Source: DAIDKA01 sp035487155 (GTDB lineage Bacteria > Pseudomonadota > Gammaproteobacteria > Steroidobacterales > Steroidobacteraceae). From it: a stretch of DNA of 64,000 nt. Below, piece by piece: positions 1 to 6,685 of the stretch. The stretch is taken from the NCBI GenBank assembly GCA_035487155.1, contig DATHMK010000016.1, positions 1 to 64,000 of the forward strand, given 5' to 3'. The first letter of the stretch is position 1. Every line of letters starts with the position of its first letter. The position numbers and the translations under genes were made by a program. Under the pieces are notes generated by a model. That model did not search any database, had not been told where the DNA came from, and saw nothing but the letters and a program-made list of their open reading frames with translations.

Positions 1-2
1 CG

Positions 3-347
3 TTCGGCACCGGTCAGCTCACCGGCGGGGCCGTCACCGCCTTGGATGCCACCGCCATCGGCACCACCGGCAGCACCTTGCTCTCCGCGGTGTCCACCAC
101 CGCCATCGCCGGGCTGGGCACCGCCCAGGTTGCCGCCCTCACCAGCACGCAGCTCGGGGACTTGACGAGCTCGCAGGTTCAGGACATCTCCACCAAGGAT
201 ATCTCGAGCATCTCCACGACCGCGATCGGCAATCTGGGAACGGTCACGCTGGCCCTGTTCACCTACAATCAGGTCCAGAACATAGATGCGGCGCAGTGGG
301 CCGCGATCAATCCCGACTACGTTACCTCCATGAACCTCACTGCCTGA
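3..347 (+). CDS. C-terminal part of an octapeptide-repeat protein (5' end outside window)
   Basis: The frame is already open at the left edge and ends at TGA 345-347, so only the last 114 residues are visible. Bases 33-344 encode thirteen consecutive 8-residue units with a hydrophobic residue at positions 1 and 4 and Ser/Thr/Gln/Ala elsewhere, for example VAALTSTQ, LGDLTSSQ and VQDISTKD. There is no Cys and very little charge. The strict 8-residue period suggests a stacked beta-solenoid-like extracellular or surface protein; that is inference. Glycosyltransferase genes and flaG follow, so it may belong to the flagellar or surface-glycan locus and may itself be a glycosylation target through its many Ser/Thr. 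I do not recognise a named family with certainty. The missing N-terminal part would decide whether it is secreted, a flagellar accessory or an adhesin. Confidence 0.75.
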   Translation, partial: FGTGQLTGGAVTALDATAIGTTGSTLLSAVSTTAIAGLGTAQVAALTSTQLGDLTSSQVQDISTKDISSISTTAIGNLGTVTLALFTYNQVQNIDAAQWAAINPDYVTSMNLTA

Positions 348-365
348 GGCAGGTAAGGCAAAAGA

Positions 366-400
366 TGCAGGTCCCAGGGTCTTTGACCCCGGGACCTGCA
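366..400 (+). terminator. Strong stem-loop downstream of the octad-repeat gene
   Basis: A 10-bp perfect outer stem (366-375 with 391-400), an A-C mismatch, then a 5-bp inner stem (377-381 with 385-389) close on a TTT loop. It starts 19 bases after the stop codon of the upstream gene. There is no T-run after it, so it may be a factor-dependent terminator or an mRNA 3'-end protector rather than a classical intrinsic terminator. Confidence 0.55.
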
Positions 401-494
401 CTGCGGATCCTCTGCGCACGGGTCCGTGAACCCAATCGTTGCCGAATGGGACCTCGACGCGGTACAAAGATGGGCAACAACAGCGGGTCCGCCC

Positions 495-1403
495 ATGACG
501 CTTCGGGTAGCTTTCATCAATTTCTGGCCCGGAGCCTTCGACGGCGCCAACAGCGCTGCGTTCCTCCTCAACCTGCTGCGTGAATCCTGCGGTGAGAGCG
601 AGCGGACCGACGATATCGCCACCGCCAGCGTCGTCTTCTCATCCGTGTTCGGCAACCAGCCCGCAGATCCGGCGAAGACCATACAGGTCATCGGCGAGAA
701 CCTGCGTCCAAACTTCAGCCGCTGCCGGTACGCCCTGTCCTTCGACTACGATACCTACTTCGGCAGGAACCATCGTCTGCCACTGTGGTGGTGGCGGCTG
801 GATTGGCCCGAATTCGCCAACTTCGGCGCCGCGGCCGCGGGCCCGGCCAACGCGCAGAACCATGGCTTCGAGCCCCTGATTCCGATCGATGCACTGCTGC
901 AGCGGCGGGCGCCGATCGATCCGAAGTCCAGGCAGTTCTGCGTGCTGATCGCAGGCAATCCGGAGAGCCTGCGCGTCAACCTGTTCCTGTCGCTGCAGGC
1001 GACCAGTCCGGTGATGGGGTACGGCAACCTGTTCAACAACCCGCTGGCACAGTCGAAGTTCGACGTCCTGCCGCAGTTCCGCTACTGCCTGTGCCCGGAG
1101 AACGGCATCTATCCCGGATACCACACGGAAAAACCCGTGGACGCCTGGTTCGGCGGCTGCGTGCCCCTGTACAGCGGAGATCGCCTGCTGGTCCGGGATT
1201 TCAATCCGCGTGCGCTGGTCAACTATCAGGACCACCTCAGCATGGCGGAATTCATCGATGCCGTACGCCGGCTCGAGTCGGACTCACAGGCATTCAATGC
1301 CGTCTATACCGAACCGCTGCTGCTGCAGCGTCCATCGTTGTATGCCTCGATCCAGTTCCTGCGCGAGGCGGTAGCCGCCATCCGCAGAGACTCCGGAGCC
1401 TGA
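495..1403 (+). CDS. Glycosyltransferase family 10 (alpha-1,3/4-fucosyltransferase-like)
   Basis: A 302-residue protein if started at ATG 495 (MTLRVAFINF); an in-frame GTG at 426 would add 23 residues, and neither start has a clear ribosome site. The stretch around residues 195-217 carries Cys-Pro-Glu-Asn, then Tyr-His-Thr-Glu-Lys-Pro, Asp-Ala, Gly-Gly and Val-Pro-Leu-Tyr. This is the family GT10 donor-binding signature, in which Glu-Asn and Thr-Glu-Lys bind the GDP-sugar. The expected product is a cytosolic enzyme moving fucose or a related 6-deoxyhexose from GDP-sugar to a glycan or glycoprotein. It lies between an octad-repeat protein and other glycosyltransferases, in the same stretch as flaG, so surface-protein or flagellin glycosylation is the likely setting. 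The acceptor cannot be read from the sequence. It converges on the GT2 gene, whose stop is 12 bases away. Confidence 0.8.
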   Translation: MTLRVAFINFWPGAFDGANSAAFLLNLLRESCGESERTDDIATASVVFSSVFGNQPADPAKTIQVIGENLRPNFSRCRYALSFDYDTYFGRNHRLPLWWWRLDWPEFANFGAAAAGPANAQNHGFEPLIPIDALLQRRAPIDPKSRQFCVLIAGNPESLRVNLFLSLQATSPVMGYGNLFNNPLAQSKFDVLPQFRYCLCPENGIYPGYHTEKPVDAWFGGCVPLYSGDRLLVRDFNPRALVNYQDHLSMAEFIDAVRRLESDSQAFNAVYTEPLLLQRPSLYASIQFLREAVAAIRRDSGA

Positions 1404-1414
1404 GCCCAATACGC

Positions 1415-2209
1415 TCAGGTTGCCCGAATGACCCTGGCAGTGGATGTCCCGACCGCCGCGACCACGTCATCCATCGACACCCCGGTGAGCCGCCACAGGA
1501 CCTCCCGGTCCCGCGCACCCAGATTTCGCCACCACTCGAACAACGGCGTCGCATCGATGGTCGGGCTGAGCTTCTCCGGAGGCTGCTCACCGATTGCCCG
1601 GTAGAAGCTCTCCCACATGCATTGATAATTGACGGTGGCCTTATTGGTGATTGCGATGCCCGACAGTCCACGCCCCTGCAGCGACACCGAGAACACCCGG
1701 TCCCCCACGGCAGACATCTGTTTGGGCATCAGGGCCCACACCGGCAATGCCTGGTAGGAGCCTGGAAAGAATGCAAAGCAGTTGGTATCGATGAACCCCG
1801 CCGTCGGCTGCTCCGCGATCGGCATGATGGACCCATCGGGGCGGCAGAAATTGCGCTTGGCCACCACGAAATCCGTTCCGGGCGATTCGGCGGCCACGCG
1901 CTGGCATAGTTCCACGTGCTCCGGCTCCAGCCAGTTATCGGCATCCAGCATCATGATCGCCGGATAGCCTTCCGCCGTGGCCAGCAGGGCGGCGATGCCC
2001 CGCGGCGTATTGCCGTAGTCGCCATGTGAGCGATCAAGCTTCAGGTGTCGGACGGGTTCGGCATCGAGCCAATCCTGAGGATGGCCGTCGGCGACCAGAA
2101 AATGCTCAGTGGCGACAGTCTGCTGGCGGACGCTGTCGATGCAGCGCCTCAACACGGCAGGGTCTTCCTTGTAATAAGGCGTGATAACGATCGGGCGTGA
2201 CGTATCCAT
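1415..2209 (-). CDS. Glycosyltransferase family 2 (GT-A fold)
   Basis: 264 residues from ATG 2209; an in-frame TTG at 2236 is possible, and a GGTGAAGGG stretch abuts the ATG. The protein opens directly with the beta1 strand IVITPYYKE, as GT2 enzymes do, and has the metal/nucleotide-binding Asp-Ala-Asp at residues 89-91 (MMLDADNW). It therefore probably transfers a sugar from a nucleotide-sugar with inversion. No membrane segment or C-terminal extension is seen. It is transcribed towards the GT10 gene and divergently from the TPR-GT41 fusion, sharing the intergenic region that contains a CRP-like site. A role in building the glycan of a flagellar or surface protein is inferred from its neighbours only. 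Confidence 0.8.
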   Translation of the reverse strand: MDTSRPIVITPYYKEDPAVLRRCIDSVRQQTVATEHFLVADGHPQDWLDAEPVRHLKLDRSHGDYGNTPRGIAALLATAEGYPAIMMLDADNWLEPEHVELCQRVAAESPGTDFVVAKRNFCRPDGSIMPIAEQPTAGFIDTNCFAFFPGSYQALPVWALMPKQMSAVGDRVFSVSLQGRGLSGIAITNKATVNYQCMWESFYRAIGEQPPEKLSPTIDATPLFEWWRNLGARDREVLWRLTGVSMDDVVAAVGTSTARVIRAT

Positions 2210-2303
2210 CCCTTCACCGCGGCGCTGCAATCTCAACTGCGCTCACTGTAGCAGCCGCGCGCAGAGCGATTCGAGACTTGAATATGTAACTTCAAATTCA
2301 ACC

Positions 2304-2319
2304 TGTGACCCAGCTCACA
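2304..2319. promoter_or_regulatory. CRP/Clp-type binding site
   Basis: TGTGA, six bases, TCACA: both half-sites match the CRP core exactly (2304-2308 and 2315-2319). It lies between the divergent GT2 and TPR-GT41 genes, centred about 97 bases before the latter's start codon. Clp proteins of xanthomonads recognise the same core. Regulation by a CRP-family protein is inferred from the match. Confidence 0.55.
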
Positions 2320-2335
2320 TTCCCATTGTGAGCTG
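2311..2335. repeat. Inverted repeat overlapping the CRP-like site
   Basis: Perfect 8-base arms CAGCTCAC (2311-2318) and GTGAGCTG (2328-2335) are separated by 9 bases. The left arm shares the TCAC of the CRP-type site, so the two palindromes are nested. It could be a second operator or a competing site. Confidence 0.5.
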
Positions 2336-2408
2336 CTTGCTGTTTGGTGGTGCAACGCATTGTTAAGCTGCTTGCCTGGACCATCGGCCTTACCAATTCC
2401 TATAACCA

Positions 2409-5150
2409 ATGACCACGCAGCCAGAGCCTCTGCTCACATTGCTGGAGCAGATCAACAGCGGACGCGCCGCCGAAGCGCTGTCGGAACTGGACCGACTTCA
2501 CATTCAGATGCCGGGCCATCCTGCGGTGCTGTCGCTGCGGGCCGAGGCGCTGCGCCATGTCGGACGCCAGGCCGAGGCCATCGACGCCTACCGTCTGGCG
2601 GGAGCCAGTGGCGCCGGGGCACGCAACTGGCTGGCGGCGGGAATCCTGCTGGCCGCGGAACGCGATACCGAAAACTCCTTCCAGTGCCTGTTGAAGGCAT
2701 ACGCGGAGACTCCCGACAGCGAGGACGTCCTGGATGCGCTGGTGACGACGCTGTTCAATGGTGGCCGGCACAAGGAGGGCTTTGAGTTCGCCCGCCGCCA
2801 GCTGGCGGTCAGTTCCAACCCGACGCTGCTGGCACGCGCCGCACTGCTGCTGCAAGCCGATGATCTGTACGAGGAGTCGGCGGACGCGTTCAAGAGGATC
2901 GTCGCTCTGGCACCGGATGACCCGGCCATCATCGGCGCCGCACTGGTGCCCACGCGCTTCACCTGCGAGTGGGAGTGGATCGAAACGCTGCAGCGCAAGA
3001 TCTCTGCCTCGTACCAACAGGGCGACTTTGCCGCACCCCAGGAATTCCCCCTGACGAATCTGACCTGGTGCGCGGACGAGGCGCGCAACCTTGAGGTCAC
3101 CCGCGCCTATGTCGCGCGCATGGTGCCACGCGTCGAAGCACTGGCGGTCAGCCCGTTGCCGCCGGCCGGTCGTCGCATCCGGGTCGGCTACCTGTCCTCC
3201 GATTTCCGCAACCACGCCACCATGCACCTGATGGCGGGCCTGTTCGAACATCATGATCGCGAGCAGTTCGAGATCTTTGCCTACGACTACACCAGGTCCG
3301 ACATCTCCGACTACCGACAGCGCTTTCTGGACGCCGTGGAACATCACGTCCCAGTGGACTCGTTGAGTGACCGGCAGGCCGCGCTGCGTATCGCTGAGGA
3401 TCGCCTGGATATCCTCTTTGACCTCAAGCTTTACTCAGGCGGCGGCCGCAGCGGCATCATGGCCTATCGGCCTGCCGCGCTGCAGGCCGCCTATATCGGC
3501 TTCCCTGGCAGCGCCGCCAGTCCTGATATCGACTACGTGGTCTCGGACCGCTTCGTCACCCCGGACAGCAGCGCGCCGTATTACACGGAAAAATTCTGCC
3601 GCCTGCCGCACAGCTATCAGTGCAACGACCGCAAGCGGGCCCTGGCCGAGACACCAGGTAGCCGCACTGCCTATGGACTGCCCGCCGACAAGATCATCTT
3701 CGGCGCGTTCAACCAATCGTACAAGGTCGACCGCGGCAGCTTCACCGTCTGGATGCAGATACTGCGCGAGGTGCCCAACAGCGTGCTGTGGCTGTTGGGG
3801 CAGAGCCAGGCCGCCCGGGGCAACCTCTCCCGCCATGCGCAGCTGGATGGCATCGATCCGGCCCGAATCATCTATGCGCCATTTGCCAATCCCCGCGAGC
3901 ATCTCGCGCGCCTGCAGCTGGTGGATGCGGTCCTCGATGCCCTGGTTTGCAACGGCCACACGACCACCTCCGACGCCTTGTGGGCCGGAGTTCCGGTGCT
4001 CACGGCCCGGGGCAGACACTTCGCCTCACGCGTCAGTGAAAGCCTCCTCAATGCCATCGGCATGCCCGAGCTGGTGGGCGCTGATTCGCATGACATGGTG
4101 CGCATCGCGACCCGCATCGGCACCGATGCGACGTACCGGCAGGAGCTGCGCGCCAGGGTGAGTGCCAACCGCTTGAGCACGCCCCTGTTCGACACTGCGC
4201 GTCTGACGCGCGACTTCGAGATCGGCATCCAGATGATGGTCGAACGCCATCGCGGTGGCCTGCTCCCTACGCAGCTGGATGTTCCGGACCGCGGGCCCAT
4301 CAGCGCCGATCGGCCCCCACCGGCCTTCGCCGGCAGGGTGGCGGCGCTGCACAGCCCCTATGCCGGCTGCCCGCTGTGTGGCAGCGCCACCGCCTCGGTC
4401 GGATTCGCCGACTGCACCGGCAACCCCTTGTGGCATGAGCCCCTGCCGCCGCAGGCCGAGTGGCTGCGCTGCACCGCCTGCAGCCACACCCATACCAGTC
4501 ATTTTTGGACCGCGGCCGGACGCAGCGAGCTGATGCGGTGCCGAAATCCGCGCGTAGCGGCAGTGTCACCGGAGCCTCTGGCAGCGCAGATATCCCGATG
4601 CGGTCCCGTGGTCGAGCGCGCAGCGCGCCTGCTGGGCGGCTACCCGCGGCTGCTACAGCGCAATCCGAAACCAATTTGGGTGGACGTGGGCTGCGGCACT
4701 GGCGCGCTGGTGATGGCCGCCAACGACCATGGCTTCGCCACCGGGGGCGTGGATACGGACGGCGAAGCCATTGCCGGTGTCCTGAGCCTGGGATTCGGTG
4801 CCGTGCAGCGGGACTTCATGCAGCTGCCTTTCGAACTGGTGCCCGATGTCCTGTCCCTGATGCAGGTGCTGGCCGCGATGCCCGATCCACGTGGCGCCCT
4901 GACCAAGGCCGCCCAGATCCTGAAGTCAGGCGGCCTGCTCATCCTCAGCACCCCGGATTCATCATCCTCCAGCTGGATGTTGCTCGAACGGGACCGAATC
5001 AATCCTCACTGGTCCAACCCGCAACTGCACCATGTCTTCAGTCGCGACCGGCTCATCGCCTTGTTGCAGGAGATCGGCTTTGAAATCGCCGACATCGTGG
5101 CGCCCAACGCTGGCCAGGGGCTGTTGGAACTGTACGCAGTACGCAAATAA
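2409..5150 (+). CDS. TPR - GT41 (O-GlcNAc transferase/SPINDLY type) - zinc-ribbon-like - methyltransferase fusion
   Basis: A 913-residue multidomain protein. Residues 1-190 are TPR-like helices. Residues 255-595 form a GT41 domain: VGYLSSDFRNHATMHLM (259-275) holds the active-site region His residues, FNQSYKVDR places Lys439 at the position of the UDP-binding lysine, and NGHTTTSDALWAGVP (515-529) is the nucleotide-binding signature. A ribbon-like segment follows with Cys654/Cys657 and Cys688/Cys691. Residues 755-913 are a class I SAM methyltransferase with motif I VDVGCGTGAL from residue 758. GT41 enzymes add a sugar to Ser/Thr of proteins; bacterial members modify flagellins. Having glycosylation and methylation in one chain suggests a methylated O-glycan. 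The start has no good ribosome site. The next gene follows after 45 bases, probably in the same transcript. Confidence 0.88.
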   Translation: MTTQPEPLLTLLEQINSGRAAEALSELDRLHIQMPGHPAVLSLRAEALRHVGRQAEAIDAYRLAGASGAGARNWLAAGILLAAERDTENSFQCLLKAYAETPDSEDVLDALVTTLFNGGRHKEGFEFARRQLAVSSNPTLLARAALLLQADDLYEESADAFKRIVALAPDDPAIIGAALVPTRFTCEWEWIETLQRKISASYQQGDFAAPQEFPLTNLTWCADEARNLEVTRAYVARMVPRVEALAVSPLPPAGRRIRVGYLSSDFRNHATMHLMAGLFEHHDREQFEIFAYDYTRSDISDYRQRFLDAVEHHVPVDSLSDRQAALRIAEDRLDILFDLKLYSGGGRSGIMAYRPAALQAAYIGFPGSAASPDIDYVVSDRFVTPDSSAPYYTEKFCRLPHSYQCNDRKRALAETPGSRTAYGLPADKIIFGAFNQSYKVDRGSFTVWMQILREVPNSVLWLLGQSQAARGNLSRHAQLDGIDPARIIYAPFANPREHLARLQLVDAVLDALVCNGHTTTSDALWAGVPVLTARGRHFASRVSESLLNAIGMPELVGADSHDMVRIATRIGTDATYRQELRARVSANRLSTPLFDTARLTRDFEIGIQMMVERHRGGLLPTQLDVPDRGPISADRPPPAFAGRVAALHSPYAGCPLCGSATASVGFADCTGNPLWHEPLPPQAEWLRCTACSHTHTSHFWTAAGRSELMRCRNPRVAAVSPEPLAAQISRCGPVVERAARLLGGYPRLLQRNPKPIWVDVGCGTGALVMAANDHGFATGGVDTDGEAIAGVLSLGFGAVQRDFMQLPFELVPDVLSLMQVLAAMPDPRGALTKAAQILKSGGLLILSTPDSSSSSWMLLERDRINPHWSNPQLHHVFSRDRLIALLQEIGFEIADIVAPNAGQGLLELYAVRK

Positions 5151-5195
5151 GAGTGCTTCAGGTATGTCGGGAGCCTCAAGAATGGTCGGTGTTGC

Positions 5196-6044
5196 ATGAA
5201 TCAGCCAGTCACCGCGGCGCCTGCCTCAATAGCCGATGGCGAGTGTCTTCGAATCAATCACAATGCCGGTTTCTTCTCCTGCTGCACCGTCAGGCTGGAG
5301 GCGATTCTCGAATATTTTCGAGCATTTCACAGGCTGCCGCGCCTCGTCGACAGCTCCCAGCAGTTCGCCTGGTACAAGCGAAATCCTGCCGAGGATGTAA
5401 GCCCGCATCTGTTCAAAAGCAGAGAAGATGTGGAAATTCCCTGGACGGGTCTGCCCATACGCACCACAAACGCCCAACAGGAACAGCAGTTCTCGGATTA
5501 CTCCAGGCTCAATTACGCCGGGCTGAAACCCTTTGTAGACCGCTATTTCACTCCGTCCGCCGAAATTCAGCAGATCATCGATCACATCGAGCGCTCCGCT
5601 CCGGTCCCCAGCGGCGATGTTTGCAGCATTCTGTTTCGCGGCGGCGACAAGAAGCTCGAAACGATACAACCCTCCTATGCCGAGCTGGTCCTCAAGGCAG
5701 TTCAGCTGCGACTGAAGCACCCGCAGTTGCGATTCCTGGTGCAGACCGACGAACCGGATTTCTTTGAGTATGCGCAGCGCGAATTGGAAGGCGCCTGCTT
5801 TTTCATCAATGGCGCAAATGACGATCCGCTGCTACGCATCAGCATCTATCTTGCCTCAATAGTCGTTATATCCCGGAGCCGGTTTGTTGTATCCACCTCA
5901 GGAAACGGAGAGATGTGGGTGCGGCTATTCCGCGGCCATGCTCATGGCACGCAGCAGTTCCTGGCTCCCAAGGAATCGATCTACGGGGTCAAGAATCCCG
6001 CCCACGATCCTGCCCAGAAATATTTTTGGATCGGCAGCACCTGA
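5196..6044 (+). CDS. Putative fucosyltransferase-fold glycosyltransferase
   Basis: 282 residues, no signal peptide or membrane segment. The segment FRGGDKK at residues 147-153 resembles the basic GDP-binding loop (H-x-R-x-GD-K type) of GT11/GT23 and O-fucosyltransferase-fold enzymes. It is followed by an alternating helix/strand region (FLVQTDEPDFFEYA) and a Ser-rich loop near SRSRFVVSTSGNG that would suit the second nucleotide-binding part. I cannot assign the family firmly. It sits 45 bases after the GT41 fusion in the same direction and before flaG, so a part in the same flagellin or surface-protein glycan is the natural reading. A role as a sugar-nucleotide-binding accessory protein is the alternative. 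Confidence 0.5.
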   Translation: MNQPVTAAPASIADGECLRINHNAGFFSCCTVRLEAILEYFRAFHRLPRLVDSSQQFAWYKRNPAEDVSPHLFKSREDVEIPWTGLPIRTTNAQQEQQFSDYSRLNYAGLKPFVDRYFTPSAEIQQIIDHIERSAPVPSGDVCSILFRGGDKKLETIQPSYAELVLKAVQLRLKHPQLRFLVQTDEPDFFEYAQRELEGACFFINGANDDPLLRISIYLASIVVISRSRFVVSTSGNGEMWVRLFRGHAHGTQQFLAPKESIYGVKNPAHDPAQKYFWIGST

Positions 6045-6229
6045 CATAATTCCGCTCCCGCCCCGCTCCCGCCCCTGCCCTCAAGTTCCGCTGCGACGCG
6101 CCGTTACAACGTTACGGTCCGCTGTATGGACCGGCGGCTTGAGCAGTTTGAGCACGGACATAACGTGGCCGAATAGGAGTCGGTCCGCGGATCTGCCCGG
6201 TGTGATCATTCAGCAGATGGAGCGTGAGT

Positions 6230-6613
6230 ATGAACGAGGAAACAGGTGCAATAGGCAGCATCGGAGCCATGAGCTCCATGGATGACTTTGTGTCTGCCCA
6301 GGACAGCTCGCCTTCGCCCCAGACATCGGCAGATCTGCCAGCAGCGGTCGCGGCGGTTTCAGAGCAGGCCCCGCGGCCCTCTGAAGCGGCCGTCAACTCC
6401 GCCCTGGCGCAGATCAACGCCCATCTGGCCAGCGTCAACCGGGTATTGTCGTTGAAGGTAGATCCAGCCTCGGGTTACACCGTGGCGCAGATCTCCAACG
6501 CGCAGACCGGCCAGGTCCTGCAGCAGATGCCCACCGAAGACCATATCCAGCTGGAGTTGATGCTGGCGCGCTGGTCGCATGGTGGCAACGTCCTGATGGA
6601 CGAGGAAGTCTAG
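6230..6613 (+). CDS. flaG: FlaG family flagellar protein
   Basis: 127 residues from ATG 6230, which has GGAG seven bases upstream; the GTG at 6224 lies inside that spacing and is less likely. The first 45 residues are low-complexity. The rest carries the FlaG core: ALAQINAHLASVNRVLSLKV, then an Asp-rich turn, GYTVAQISNAQTGQVLQQMP and a C-terminal acidic end. FlaG proteins are small, often encoded beside flagellin and fliD, and influence filament length. Its presence ties the glycosyltransferases on its left to a flagellin-modification locus. It is convergent with purL. Confidence 0.85.
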   Translation: MNEETGAIGSIGAMSSMDDFVSAQDSSPSPQTSADLPAAVAAVSEQAPRPSEAAVNSALAQINAHLASVNRVLSLKVDPASGYTVAQISNAQTGQVLQQMPTEDHIQLELMLARWSHGGNVLMDEEV

Positions 6614-6639
6614 CCTCCGCGAGCGCATGTCGAGCGCGT

Positions 6640-6671
6640 ACCGCCCTCAAGCGCAAGCTTGCCGGGGCGGT
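6640..6671. terminator. Stem-loop between convergent flaG and purL
   Basis: ACCGCCC (6640-6646) pairs with GGGCGGT (6665-6671) around an inner 10-base palindrome GCAAGCTTGC. It lies between two stop codons (6613 and 6686), where a bidirectional terminator is expected. Neither strand has a T-run, so intrinsic termination is uncertain. Confidence 0.4.
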
Positions 6672-6685
6672 CGTCTGCGCCTGCC

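Noticed and set aside
6163..6180. Possible sigma-28 promoter before flaG (GCCGAATA)
   Set aside because: The -10-like block differs from GCCGATAA and no TAAA-type -35 lies at the right distance.
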